From the NCBI GenBank assembly GCA_013397455.1, contig VYZB01000336.1, forward strand, positions 267,674-331,673: a DNA stretch of 64,000 bases. Reading direction: 5' to 3'. Below the pieces are notes generated by a model that worked only from the letters and a program-made list of their open reading frames with translations, was not told the origin of the DNA and did not search any database. Within the stretch, counting starts at the first letter, position 1. Every line of letters starts with the position of its first letter. The translations under genes and the position numbers were made by a program. The DNA comes from Crotophaga sulcirostris. Lineage: Eukaryota > Chordata > Aves > Cuculiformes > Crotophagidae. Of the stretch, positions 1 to 11,828 are shown piece after piece.

Positions 1-51
1 TTTTGGAGGGGTACAGAGAAGCTTGGGTTTCGACTAGCCAGAAGAACTAAT

Positions 52-72
52 GTATACATATATATATATATT
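52..72. repeat. (TA)n microsatellite
   Basis: A short run of alternating T and A (TATACATATATATATATAT). It is an ordinary simple repeat. Confidence 0.8.
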
Positions 73-128
73 CAACACTTGATACAGACTTTCTGACTCC
101 AGAAGGCACTGAAAATGTCTATAAGACA

Positions 129-332
129 TCCAGTACTTAAAAGAGCCAAAAGGAAATCTGTGGAGGTGCTCTTTATCAGGGAGTGCAGAGACAGGGAGAG
201 GGGGAACAGTTTGAAGCTGAAAAAGGGGAGATTGAGATGAGATCTTGTGAAGAAATATTTTCCTGTGAGGGTGGGGAGGCACTGGCACAGGTTACCTGAG
301 AGATGTTGTGGATGCCTGGTCTTTTCAACCAG
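129..332 (+). mobile_element. CR1 fragment, ORF2 end into 3' UTR, tail missing
   Basis: The sequence passes from the GTACTTAAAAGAGCCAAAAGG block (the last part of ORF2) through a TTATCAGGGAGTGCAGAG block to TGGGGAGGCACTGGCACAGG. Its 3' tail is absent, so it was either cut off at the right or deleted after insertion. The blocks match the tail-A group. Confidence 0.85.
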
Positions 333-780
333 TTTTTCACTATCAAAAAGTTTTTCACAGCATTGGTTGTAATTTAGAACAGTTCTCACATTTATACTCC
401 AATGCTTGTGCAGCTTTTATAGGGACAATTAAGGTGTCTTGTGAAGACTTCCAAAACACTTTGGATAATGAGTGTAATGGCGGGTGAACAAAGTCTCTAA
501 TGACAAAGAAGCAGATGGGACACCGGGGAGAAGAGTTCTGTTTTGCAGATGTGAGTGCATTTGCAGGGATGGCAGCAACGTGGACAATTTTGTTCCTGCA
601 GCCCCTGTGGAGCAGTGTGTGAGAGTTCGTGGAGATGGATGCTTCCAGCCAAGTGCAGAGTTGACTCCTGGGATGATGGCCTGACATTGTATTGCTGGTG
701 AGAGGGAGGACTAAGGGAGAACAGCAGGGTGATCAGCAGGAGGGCTTCAACATTTTCAGTTTATCCCTAGATCCCTTGTT
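333..780. other. No recognised feature
   Basis: Single-copy-looking sequence. One open frame of 66 codons on the plus strand (484-684) has no recognisable domain and lacks any sign of selection visible by eye. Confidence 0.5.
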
Positions 781-1031
781 ATTATAGAATCACAGAGTCA
801 TAGAATCATCCGATTGGAAAAGACCTTTGAGATCATCCAGTCCAACCGTACCTGTCCTCTGGTAAACCATGTACCCCAGAAACTCATCTACCCATCTTTT
901 AAACATCTCCAGGGATGATGACTCAATCACCTCCCTGGGCAGTTGTTCCAGTGCCTAACCACCCTTTGAGTGAAGAATTTTTTCATAATATCCAGCCTAA
1001 ATCTGCCCTGGCGCAACTTATGGCTATTTCC

Positions 1032-2690
1032 TCATGTAGTATCACCTGCCACTTTGGAGAAGAGACCAGCATTCCCTTTGCCACAACCTCCTTTCAGGTA
1101 GTTGTAGGCAGTGATGAGATCTCCCCTCAGCCTCCTCTTCTCCAAGTTAAACAACTTCAGCTCCCTCAACTTGTAAGACTTGTTCTCCAGTCCTTTCACC
1201 AGCCTCATTGCTCTTCTCTGGACACACTCCAGCACCTCAATGTCCTTCTTATAGTAAGAGGCCTAAAACTGAACACAGTACTCAAGGTGTGGCCTCACCA
1301 GTGCTGAGTACAGGCGCACAATCACTTCCTTGGTCCTGCTGGCCACACTGTTTCTAATACAGGCCAAGATGTCATTGGCCTTCTTGACCACCTGGACACA
1401 CTGCTGGCTCATATTCAGCCAGTTGTCAACCAGAACCCTTCTCTGATAGGCAGCTCTCCAGTCAATCTTTCCCAAGTCTGTATGCTGCATGGGGTTGTTG
1501 TGTCCCGAGTGCAGGACTTGACATTTGATCTTGTTAAACCTCACCCCACTGGTTTCAACCTACCTATTCAGCCTGTCCAGATTTCCCTGCAGAGTCTCCC
1601 TTCCTTCAAGCAGGTCAACACTGCCACCCAGCTTAGTGTCATCTGCAAACTTGCTAAGGGTGCACTCAATATCCTCATGCAGATTGTTGATAAAGATATT
1701 GAACAGGACTGGCTGCAGTACTGAACGCTGGAGGACGCCACTCGTGATAGGCCTCCAACTGAATTTAACTCCTTTTACCACCACCCTTTGGGCCCAGCCA
1801 TCCAGTCAGTTTTTTACCCAGCCAACCAGTTTCTCAAGCAGAATTTTGTGAGAAACAGTATCAAAAGCTTTACTAAAGTCCAGGTACACCATATCCCCAG
1901 CCTTTGCCTCTTCCATTAACCAGGTAACCCTCATAGAAGGAGATCAGATTGGTCTGACAGGACTTGCCTTTCATGAACCCGTGTTGACTGGGCCTGATCA
2001 CCTGGCTGTCCTGCACGTGCTGTGTGATAGCACTCAAGATGATCTGCTCCATAACCTTCCCTGGTACTGAGGTCAAGCTGACAGGTTTGTGATTTCCCAG
2101 ATCCTTTCTCCAGCCCTTCTTGTGAATGGGAGTAACATTTGCCAGTCTCCAGTCAAGTGGTACTTCCTCAGTCAGCCAGGACTTCTGGAAGATGAGGAGA
2201 AAGGGTTTGGCGAGGACCTCTGCCAGTTCCCTCAATACCCTTGGGTGTATCCCATCTGGCCCCATAGACTTGCGAACATCTAATTGGCCAAGCAGGTCTC
2301 TAACCAAATCCTCTTGGATCATTGGAACTTCACCTTCAATATCTTGTGACTCAAGAGGCTTAGTACCTAGAGAACAGCTTACCTTGCTATTTAAACTGAG
2401 GCAAAGAAGGCATTAAGTACCTCTGCCTTGTCCTCATCCGTTGTCACTACTGTTCCCCTTGCATCCAGTACACAAGGGAGATTCTCTTTGGTCCTCCTAT
2501 TGTTGTTGATATAGTTGAAGAAATATTTTTTATTATCTTTTACTGAACTGGTTAATTGGAGTTCCTGTTGGGTTTTAACCCTCCTAATTTTCTCCCTACA
2601 TGATCTCACCTCATCCTTGTAGTCTTCCTGAGATGCTTCCCCCCTCTTCCAGAGCTCATACACTTTCTTCTTCTTCCTGAGATCAACAAA
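1032..2690 (-). pseudogene. CR1 ORF2 reverse transcriptase remnant
   Basis: The pieces in order on the minus strand are: the EN-RT linker (2663-2391, ending NAFFASV-stop); RT fingers with GPDGIHPRVLRELAEVLAKP, DWRLANVTPIHKKG and QHGFMKGKSCQTNLI (2322-1873); motif A LDFSKAFDTVSHKIL near 1870, in another frame; the catalytic FADD at 1638-1649, intact; and thumb and C-terminal regions to EYCVQF and [14 protein letters not shown] (1544-1032). The damage includes a frameshift at the NAFFASV stop (2391-2393), a Trp-to-stop near 1557, a Trp-to-stop just after EYCVQF, and about 30 bp lost between EKL and WVKN compared with the right-hand copy. It is non-functional despite both catalytic Asp motifs being readable. 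Confidence 0.9.
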
Positions 2691-2841
2691 AAGCTCTCTG
2701 TTAAGTCAAGAGGGCTTTCTTCGCTGTCAACTCCCACTGAGGCAGCAGACCAGGGGCTCTCACACCGTCCCTCAGAACCTGAGGTGCCACTTCCATGCTT
2801 TATTCTATTGAGCCTAGTGCTGCTCCCCTCCCCCTCCCAAT

Positions 2842-3295
2842 CTAGTTTAAAGCCTTTTTGATTAGTCCAACCAACTTCTTGGAAAGCATCCTCCTGCCTT
2901 TAGGGGACAGGTGTATCCCACCTTTTGACAGCAGGCCCGGTGTGCAGGCCAACCCATTGTCAAAGAGCCGAAAGTTCTGTTCTTCACACCATGTTCGGAG
3001 CCAGGCATTTAATTCCTGGTCCTTCCCACTGCTTCCCTCACCATTACCTGTGAGAGAAGAGAAAATCACCTGAGCCCTTTACTATTTGACCTAAAGCCCT
3101 GAAGTCCTTTTTAATTGCCCTGAGGTTTCTGGTTGGTTTTTCATTATTATCTACCTGAAAGATGAGTAGTGGGTAATAGTCTGTGGACTTAATAAGAATT
3201 GGGTGTTTTCTTACTACATCACCGTTACGATCTGCTTCCCTCCCAAACAAAAAATAATAGTTACAGATGTGTCCCCATGGTGTTAGCGTAGGCAC
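2842..3295 (-). pseudogene. CR1 ORF1 C-terminal esterase-like (SGNH) remnant
   Basis: The minus-strand translation gives KSTDYYPLLIFQVDNNEKPT, then RAIKKDFRALGQIVKGSG, then (about one frame step later) VIFSSLTGNGEGSSGKDQE, LNAWLRTWCEEQNFRLFDNG and KGGIHLSPKGRRMLSKKL, ending IKKALN-stop. CR1-like ORF1 proteins are known to carry an esterase/SGNH-hydrolase domain. The His of its last block survives (codon at 2911-2913). The Asp expected three residues before it reads Gly (GGIH where DGIH is usual), and the GxND block reads DNNE. The protein is therefore a dead remnant. Only the last ~150 residues remain; the N-terminal part is missing or unrecognisable. Confidence 0.8.
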
Positions 3296-3686
3296 ATGGA
3301 GCTGGTGGTCTCCTCCATTCCCTGTGCACCCACTCCCACCTTCTTGCTTCCAGCTATGCCTCCAGGCTGCCAGGTAGGCTTTTGATTAGGACATCAGTCC
3401 TTCCCTGCAAAGCCTCCAATGCTTACAGGGCAATATTTTGTGTGTTTTCTCTTCTCCTCCAGCTTTCCTCTTAGGAGACGATGAACATTAAGGGCCAACA
3501 AAGTCATACCAGAGTCCTACTATACATGGTCAAACAGATGCCATACACTGAAGAGACCCATATGGCTCCAGTCTTTCCAGAACCTAGTCACTAGTCATAT
3601 TTCTACACTCCCTTGACACCAAAACACCCCCAAAACTCAGCTCAGAGCACAAGTTCATGCCTAGGTTCCACCCCAGTCCTCAATTA

Positions 3687-3866
3687 CTTCACCGAAAAGG
3701 TTACCAGGCACTGGAAGAGGTTGCCTACGCAGGCGATTGAGTCCCCAGCCCTGGACGTATTTAAAGGATGGGTAGATGAGTTTCTCAGGGATACAGTTTA
3801 GTAGTGGACAGGTATGGTTGGACTCGATGATCTCAAAGGACTTTTCCAGCCAAGCAATTCTGTAAC
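3687..3866 (+). mobile_element. CR1 3' fragment (tail B)
   Basis: Begins at CTTCACCGAAAAGGTTACCAGGC, continues through GGATACAGTTTAGTAGTGGAC, and ends in GGACTTTTCCAGCCAAGCAATTC. Only the 3' UTR is present. Confidence 0.9.
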
Positions 3867-4109
3867 TTCTCCATGAAAAAAGCTACACTTGTGCAGTAGC
3901 ATGGGCATTGATGACTGAAGTGGGACAGGCACATGACTGTTGATGGCCGCAGTAAGAAATTGGGTAATGGTACAGGTTTTCGTCAGAAACCCTTCAGAAT
4001 TCCGCTCATAAAAAATGGTTTGTTAATCTGGAGATTGAAGTCCATTGTGTGTTCTTCACATCTGCGCAGCCTTGCCTATGTTAATGCACTCATCTTGACT
4101 ATCAAATTA

Positions 4110-4496
4110 TGAGAGACAACTGAGGGAACTGTGGTGGTCTAACCTAGAGAAAAGGAGGCTGAGGGGAGACCTTACCACTGTCTACAACCACCTGAAAGGA
4201 GGTTGTAACGAGACATATGTTAGTTTCTTCTCCCAGGTAACAAGGTATAGGACAAACGAAATGGTCTCAGGATGTGCCAGGAGAGAGTTAGATTGGATAT
4301 TTGAAAAAATTTTCCCCAAAGGGTTCTCAAGCACTGGAAGAAGCTGCCCAGGGAGGTGGCGGAGTCACCATCCCTGGAAGGGTTTAAAAAATGGGCAGTT
4401 GAGGTGCTCAGGGATATGGTTTAGTAGTGGACAGGTACGATTTGACTCAGTGATCTCAAAGGTCTTTTTTGGACCAAGTGATTCGATGATTCTATA
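4110..4496 (+). mobile_element. CR1 3' fragment with ORF2 C-terminus (tail B)
   Basis: Starts in the coding block for [17 protein letters not shown], then gives a YNHLKGG-like stretch and the 3' UTR with ATATGGTTTAGTAGTGGAC. It ends at a degraded octamer tail (GATTCGATGATTCTATA). Confidence 0.92.
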
Positions 4497-4497
4497 A

Positions 4498-5771
4498 AAT
4501 TCAGCAAAGAGGAGAAAATTCTCTTTTAGGGAATGGTCAAGAAAGGAACAAGTAACCTGACCTTTTATACTTCTTATATGTTCTGTGTGTGTAGTCAAGA
4601 AAACCAACTCCCTGGTATTTCATGTGGAAGGATAATAACTCTTCTGCACAGATGAGGCAGTCTGTGTTAGCTTGCAAAGATCTTTGTACTCAGTGGAAGA
4701 ACTTATTGCAAAGATAATTCCTTTCATACTGTAAACACCAGCGTACCCATATTTTTCCTGGGGAAGTTAGAAACATATGATGTCTGCAGCATTCCTTGCA
4801 TCCAGCAAGGCTGCTGCAGACTGATGACATTTTTGGACTTGCAGGAAAGAGAGTCTATCCCTTTCCCCAACAGATCCCCCGTAGGATCGGAAATGAGGTT
4901 GGGGACACTCAGAAAAGAGAATGCAGGCTTTTGACGTGCATTGACAGGAGGCTGGATGGTGTGTAGAGAAGGGAAAACATTTTATGTGGGGCCAACCACT
5001 GCAGTCTCTAGGAATACAATGTTCTTTCTGCTGCTCTTTCGCAGTGCTTTGTGTTTCGGATGGTTTTTTTTCCCTTTATTCCCCCCAGAGACATATGTGC
5101 TTTCTTGCTGCCTGGCACCCTTAACCATTTCAGATCTTTCTTTTCCCTACTTCTTTCTTCTTCGCATTTTACAGTATCCTTCTCTTTCTTCTGTCACTTA
5201 CTGTCCCATGAGACTCTCAGGACCCCCTGTTAGTTTCTTTCAGCAAAGAAAGCTTTTTGACAGTCCTCTCAATGATGTGATATAAAAACAAAGTGATAAA
5301 AGGTCGTTTTCTCCCATTTTCAGATAATTTTCTTTGGCATTTCCTTCCTTTTTTTCTCTTCATCCCTGCATTTCAAGATGTTCATCTCCTGCTGAAGTCC
5401 CCCCACTGTGATAAGCTCAGGTTGTCATATAGGTAACGCATATGTCCAGGCCAGTCGGTGCAGTAGGCCTTGATGCTGCTTCTTCTTCCACTTTCTCCCC
5501 TTAATTTAAGGGGTGGGTGGAAAAAAAGACCAATTTAAATTTTATTTTATTCATTTATTTTTATTACAGAAGTATTTCTGTTAAAGAAGATGTGGCCCAG
5601 GGAACCTCTTCACTGGTTGTTACCTTTTATAGGGGTAAATATGTAGGTTTTTGGTAGTTGCAATTGTGTGTATTGATACATAATTTCCAACTGTACCAAC
5701 CACCTCTGTTTTAGGTTCCATCAGAAATGCAAAAGTTGGAGCATACTAGTAGAGAGGAAGTATTTATAAAG
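4498..5771. other. Single-copy sequence with a pyrimidine-rich tract
   Basis: No transposon or coding block is recognised. Positions 5050-5240 are strongly pyrimidine-rich (runs such as TTTTTTTTCCCTTTATTCCC). A T/A-rich run lies at 5536-5570. The 114-codon open frame across the pyrimidine tract is explained by its composition. Confidence 0.5.
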
Positions 5772-6113
5772 ATCATAGAATCATAGAATGGTTTGGATTG
5801 GAAAGGATCTTAAAGACCATCCCGTTCCAACCCCCATGGGCAGGAACACCTTGCACTGCATCAAGTTGCTCAAAGCCACATCCAACTTGACCCTGAACAC
5901 CTCCAGGTATGAGGCTATAAAACTTCTCTGGGCAACCTGTGCCAGTGCCTCCCCACCCTCACCGGTAAAATATTCTTCCCAATAGCTCACCTCAATCTCC
6001 CCTCTTTCAACTGAAAACTGTTCCTCCTCATCCTATCCCTGCACTCTCTGCTCAAAAGCCCCTCCTCAGTTTTCCTAGAGCTGCTTTAATTACCGGAGGG
6101 CTGCTCTAAAATG
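5772..6113 (-). mobile_element. CR1 3' fragment (tail A)
   Basis: Opens on the + strand with ATCATAGAATCATAGAATGG, the complement of the octamer tail. It runs through the 3' UTR into the GGAGGGCTGCTCTAAAATGG block near the ORF2 end, where it is 5'-truncated. Confidence 0.93.
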
Positions 6114-6744
6114 GTAGGCTAAAGATCATAGAAACTGTTTACAACCATGTGGTATATTGCTGCCTTCTTTCACTGTACTATCAGATAATGTTGAGGATTT
6201 TAAGTTAGAGGTGTCCTTGAAGGCGTGTATTTCCTCACTTCCAAGTGATCAAAATGCTTCTCATCTCAGGTTCCCTGTGTGCAACTCAAACTCTGTCTGA
6301 CCCTGTGTTTAAAGAGTATGGCTTCACTTTCATAGCTATTGGAGAGAAAACCCAAGAACTGAAAAATTTTGTAGCTGCAAACAAGTTAAAATGCACACAT
6401 CTCATTGTGTATGAGTGTAGAGTTTTGTAGTGCAGTGTTTTGTAGAGTTTTCTCTAGCAACTTTTGAGGGCGATCATCCAAAAGTTTGGAATTCAAGTTT
6501 ATTATAAGTGAACATGAAAATCCCCTCTGCCTGCATGTCTGAAATTCTTGACAGTATGCAGAGTGGAGAGAAAAATCATATAAAAATAAATTTTGGGCTG
6601 ATATCCTTCTCATACTGCTCCCAGTGCTATGCAGACTTCCTGAAAGGAGTCTTACTGGTGTTATTTCACAGTTTGCACATCTTGCTTCAGGAAAATATGG
6701 GAAGAAGGAACACATATGGCTTCATTTTAGTTCAGCACAAGGGA
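6114..6744. other. No recognised feature
   Basis: Looks like single-copy DNA. Small open frames of 60-110 codons on both strands overlap each other and carry no known motif. Confidence 0.5.
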
Positions 6745-7466
6745 AGATAATGGTGGGAAGAGTGGTTGGAAAGCTGCTAGAAGAAAAAGAACCTGAATGT
6801 GCTGGTTGACAGCAGCTGAACATGAGCCGACAGTGTGTCCATGTGGGCAAGAAGGCCAACAGCATCCTGGCTTGGATCAGCCATGGTGTGGCCAGCAGAA
6901 GAAATGAAGTGAAGAGATTGTCCCCCTGAACTTGGCACTGGTTAGGTCGCACCTTAAATCCTGGGTTCAGTTTTTGGCCCCTCACTTCAAGAAAGAAATT
7001 GAGGTGCTGGATCATGTCTGAAGAAGGGGAACAGAGAAGGGGAAGGATCTGGAGCATAGGGAAAGAGAGAAGGGGTCTGGAGAAGGGGAGCAACTGAGGG
7101 ACATGGGGCTGTTTAGACTGCAGAAGAGGCTGAGGTGAGACCTCATCGCCCTCTGCAGATCCCAGAAAGGAGGCTGTGGTGAGGTGACTGCTGGTCTCTT
7201 CTCCCAAGTAACAAGTGACAGGCCAAGTGGAAACAGCCTCAAGCTGCATCAGGGGAAGTCTGGAAAAATTACTTCACGGAAAGAGTGGTAAAATATTTGA
7301 AGAGGCTGCCCAGGACAGTCATAGAGTGTCCATCTCTGGAAGAGTTCAAGAAACGTGTAGATGTGGCACTGTGGGACATGATTTACTAGGCATGGTAGTT
7401 CTGGGCTGGCAGTTGGATTGGATGATCTGAGAGGTCTTTTCCAACCTCAATGTTTCTATGAATGCT
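6745..7466 (+). mobile_element. CR1 fragment, ORF2 C-terminus through tail B
   Basis: Includes decayed coding for the RT C-terminal part (AEHEPTVCPCGQEGQQHPGLDQPWCGQQ in a shifted frame; the conserved nucleotide block is AAGAAGGCCAACAGCATCCTG), then the [12 protein letters not shown] block and the 3' UTR. It ends GAGGTCTTTTCCAACC with a poor tail. Confidence 0.92.
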
Positions 7467-8383
7467 AACCTAATTAATCTTTCCTTATTTGAGACTGAAT
7501 TTAAACAAAACGTTCTGGGGGGCTTTAGGTACAGGGGGTGCTGAAGGAAAATAAATACTTAGGATTCCAGTAGATGATCTGTAGGGAAGTTCAAGTCCTC
7601 AATTAAATTTAACTAGCAAGGTTATTCTTTCCCTATTAATTATTTTATCCCTTCAGGAAATATTTGTTCTCTGTGTTTATCTTATCACATTAGGTAAGAC
7701 GATTAGCTGAAACTAGAGTTTGTTTCCTACAGAGTCAAGGACCAGAATCCTGAATGAAAATACCTAGGAATGCAAAGATAGCATTAAAAATGGATTTGGA
7801 AAAAAGAATATAAGAAATGTTCCTGTAAAGACAAAAGGACTAGAATAAAATGCAGTTTCACTACTCTACCTACACAGACAGCCCGAACAGTCAGTTCCAC
7901 AGCAAGAGAGGGCATGAGAACATCTGATAGACATGTGTGCCTGTGTAATTTTTTCTTTTTCTGTATCTGATTCCAAATTTCATATGAACGTATTCATATG
8001 AACAAAAAACAAATATTGGTGACTTCTGTAGTTTTGTAGGTCAGACTTTTCTCTCTCCATTTGAATCGTGAAATCAGAGGGCAGGACAGTGTCTGATGAC
8101 TTAAGGTTGAAAGTTTTCTGACAGCTTTAATCTATAAAAATTAAATCAGAATAGAAATGAAGCTTCAGTGTTCTCTGTTAATGTCTCATTTGTTTTTCAA
8201 GGCATGATATGCTGGAATTTGTAGAATTCTTATAAAAATCTTTGACTCGATTTTACCTTTGCTCGTGTTGTATTAATGAAGAAGAAAACCTTCACTAAGT
8301 TTGATCACTTAAATTAAAAAAATCCTAGGAATACCTGGATTGCATCTTATGTCTCTTCCATGAAGTTACTTGGAGATTTACCT
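7467..8383. other. No recognised feature
   Basis: AT-rich single-copy-looking DNA. A 12-bp palindrome core TTCATATGAAC occurs twice (7979-7989 and 7993-8003). No coding signal. Confidence 0.5.
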
Positions 8384-8787
8384 TATGAGCTGAGAGAACT
8401 GGGGTTGTCCAGCCTGGAGAAGGCTCTGGGGAGATGTTACAGCAGCCTCCATTACTGAAAGGGGTTACAGGAAAGCTGGGAAGGGACTCTTGACCAGGGA
8501 GTGTAGGGATAGGATGAGGGCAATGGCTTTCAGTTGAAAGAAGGGAGATTGAGATGAGATCTTAGGAAGAAATGTTTTCCTGTGAGGTTGGTGAGGCGCT
8601 GGCACAGGTAGCCCACAGAAGTGGTGGCTGCCCCATCTCTGGAAGTGTTCAAGGCCAGGTTTGGATGGGGCTTTGAGCAACCTGGTCTGGTAGAAGGTGT
8701 CCCTGCCCATGACAGGGGGGTTGGAACTGAATGGGCTTTAGGATCCTTTCCAACTAGACCCATTCCATGATTCTGAGATTCTATATA
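8384..8787 (+). mobile_element. CR1 3' fragment (tail A)
   Basis: Begins at the ELRELGLSSLEK-like block. It carries GTTACAGGAAAGCTGGGAAGG and CCTGCCCATGACAGGG and ends CCATTCCATGATTCTGAG. It lacks only small internal pieces. Confidence 0.93.
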
Positions 8788-10172
8788 TGCTACAGTTAGG
8801 TCCAATTAAGAAGACTCAGTGTCCGACCAGTTCAAGTAGTATGTTAGTTGAGACGAATGTCTTGTTTAGACCCGTTAAAAATTACTAATATTTCTGGTTT
8901 TCCTCTTATTTTTTTAAGTTTACTTTCCATTCTGTTACTGTCATTGACCAAAGGAGTCTACATTTTCAAGAGCAGACTTTGAAGAATATGGAGCAAAGTC
9001 TGGGCAGCCCACTGGCAACTTAACCACTTATGAAATCCTTTCAAAACAGGGAGACTGAGGTTGGTTCTTTCTCTGTCACCTAAATACTTTTCTTTGTCTG
9101 TTTTACAGTTCAAAACTGTTCCTTCCTTTTATGATTCTATTATGCAAAATGATGTGCAGCTTGGCGATAGAAAGCTCCTGTCATGCAATCATCTTGTCAC
9201 ACATGATGATGCCTCAAAGATGGGCAGAAGAATGGGGTCTTGTGAAGATCCTTCGTGATGGGCTATCAGAATAGTTCTTTGTGCAGTAACTATTTAGTTC
9301 CATGCATTGAGCAAGTGATCCTGGAGTTAAGTATATAAATAAATTTTTTATACCACTAGGTAGAAGAAAAGCATTATACACCTATTCTTACAGAACGATA
9401 TTGGCTAGAGTTCAGTTCAGAGTGGCTTGGATCTGAATATAATGTGATTTGAATTTTGAAATACTGTGTTTTGATGGCTACACAGAAAATTAAAATTAGA
9501 AAAAAAAGTTCTGCATTCAGTTCTCTCTAATTGTACATCTGAGATATTTTTCATCTTTTTGCAATGTTTCCTTCCTCAACATTAATGTTTAACACATTAA
9601 AATAATTTTGTCTTGGAGAAATTGTGAACTGTAGAAAGAATGAAGATGAAGTGTGTAGTTCAATAAACATTTTACTGACTGTTACAAATTTATTATTGAG
9701 CTTTACCATTTAAACTATTTTTTCTGTGGCTTTAGACAAGTTTAGCCTAACTTACTGTCTTGGATTCTGCTAATTTAATTCCTATTTATTAAACACATTT
9801 ATTTAAACAATGCAGTTAATAAAATATGAGTGAAAGATGAACTGTCATTTATGTATTGACTAATTTGAAACACAAGTACTTACACATTGTTTCTATTAGA
9901 TTGTTAGTTGTGCTTCTTGGATACTCCGTCCTGATGACATGTTAAATGGTACTTACATTGAAATCCCTGATAGTTTTGCCTGGTGACATAGAGAACAGTT
10001 GCATGTACAATAGGAGAGTTCCCCTACTAGAAATCAAGTGAAATAAGAAGTATCAAATTAATGTTAAATGATACTGTAGTTTGTTGCTTTGGCATGAAAC
10101 TTTAATGATAAACAAGCTGTGAACAATTCTATGCCTTGATATTTCTGAGGAAAATGTTTTTCTGAGTGTATT
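8788..10172. other. No recognised feature
   Basis: Nearly 1.4 kb of AT-rich DNA without CR1, making it one of the longer clean stretches in the left half. I see no exon-like frame or RNA gene. Confidence 0.5.
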
Positions 10173-10790
10173 GATTCTGGAGTGGTTTGGGTTGGAAGGG
10201 ACCCCAAAGTCCATCCAGTTCCAACACCCCTGCCATGGACAAGGACACCTCCCACTGGATCAGGTTGCTCAAAGCCCCATTAAACCTTGCCTTCAACACT
10301 TCCAGGGATGGGGCAGCCACCACTTCTGTGGGCAACCTGTGCCAGTTTTTCACCATTCACACAGAAATATGTTTCTTCCATATCCTTATCTCAATCTCTC
10401 CTCTTTCAGCTTCAAAACATTCCCCCTCATCCTATCTCTGGAATCCCTGGTCAAGAACCCCTTCTGAGCTTTTCTGTAGCTCCTTTCAGTACTGGAAGGC
10501 TGCTATAAGATCTCCCCAGAACCTTCTCTTCTCCAGACTGAACAACCATGCTCTCTCAGCCTGTCCTTGTACGGGAGCTGCTCTAGCCTTCTGACCATCT
10601 TCGTGGCCTCCTCTGGACTTGCTTCAACAGATCCATGTCCTTCCCTCGCTGAGGACTCAGGGCTCCATGTGGAATCTCACAAGTGCAGAGTAGAGGGTTA
10701 CAATCCTCTCTGTCACCTTGCTGGTCCCACTGCTTTGGATGTAGTCCAGGATACAGTTGTCTCTCTGGCTTTTTTAATGACAATGCTCTA
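10173..10790 (-). mobile_element. CR1 fragment, tail A into ORF2
   Basis: The octamer tail is eroded (GATTCTGGAGTGGTTTGG). The fragment extends unusually far into ORF2, to the block whose complement encodes the region before the LFSLEK motif (CCAGGATACAGTTGTCTCTC). Confidence 0.93.
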
Positions 10791-11828
10791 TTAATTCTTC
10801 CTTAGTGCAATCTATAGTGACCATCTCATTCCAGAAACCTATTAAGAATCCATACATAATCTTATATTTTAGAAAGTCTTTATTTTCAAGGACTATTTTT
10901 TTTTAATTGAGAAGTTTATTTTGAATACATCAATAAACACTTAGGAAATTTCTACCAAGGAAGTAAGGTGTCTTTTGTCCCACGTATGCAGGTAGGATGG
11001 CTGTGTTGCATTGATGGGAGACACAACATGGGTGAAACATTGTCCCCATTCTCGTTTTCCCTTTATTTTGCATTTCATGTTATAAAACACCCCCTCCAAC
11101 TTAGAAGGAGTTTTTTCTGCAGATATCTTTCTGCTTTCAACTGGAAAGCAAACATCTCCTCTGAGAAATGCTGGCAATAATTGGAGGCTAAAGGAAAGGT
11201 AAGGTTGCCCACGGCACTGCTTGACTTCAATTGATCTGAAAACTTCACTGTATATTCAGATTTGGAACTGATCCGAGACATGTTTATCACGTTACCTGTA
11301 AAAGACAAGAGTCCAAAGCTATAATCATCTGATTCCTATTCAGTTGATTTTCGTGGTTATTATGAATGACTGGATAAAATGCTCTTCAGTTTCCCCAGTG
11401 TAACACAGTACTAATATTTTCCTAACAGCATTGATTTTAAACAAAACAGAACCCAAAAAAATGCTATGCAGTATGTGGCTGCAATCATATTTGATCATAA
11501 TTTCATACAGATTGTCTAAGCATGGGCTAAGGTGGCATTTAGCATTCACCATGTTGAGAACATTCCTATTTTCAACAGGAAGGACTGCATTTCTGTTTGA
11601 TAGGTTATGACACAAAGGCTAATTATATGCAGTATGTGTTATCAATTAGTGACTAGTTAGGAAAGATCAATTGGGGGTCCATGATCTTTTCTAGGGACAT
11701 ATGTGAAGGGTCATGTTCACATAGGGAGGTCCCTGCCAACTATACTCTACTACTAATCCCTTTACTCTGGAGTATAAATAAATAATGTGTGTCCTTGATA
11801 CAATTAGAAACTGCAGGTATTTAAATCG
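10791..11828. other. No recognised feature
   Basis: About 1 kb of single-copy-looking DNA with a T-run near 10900. Short overlapping open frames (up to 91 codons) have no domain. Confidence 0.5.

Larger units (their letters stand above)
781..3400 (-). mobile_element. Long CR1 retrotransposon (tail B), endonuclease deleted
   Basis: The longest CR1 on the left. On the minus strand it runs from an ORF1 remnant (about 3295 to 2842) through a short spacer into ORF2 reverse transcriptase (about 2690 to 1032) and a tail-B 3' end at 781. A normal ORF1-ORF2 spacer should lead into the endonuclease. Here, near 2725, it jumps directly to the linker before the RT (KKKKVYELWKRGEASQEDY), so the EN domain is missing. 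The 5' boundary is uncertain: CR1-like coding fades near 3300-3400. It closely matches the element at 61790-64000, which lies in the opposite orientation. Confidence 0.93.

Noticed and set aside
5050..5240. Pyrimidine-rich tract as a possible exon-preceding tract
   Set aside because: Far longer than a splice-site tract, and no coding exon follows.
7979..8003. Twin TTCATATGAAC palindromic words
   Set aside because: Too short and AT-rich to support a functional site or transposon end; no target duplication.
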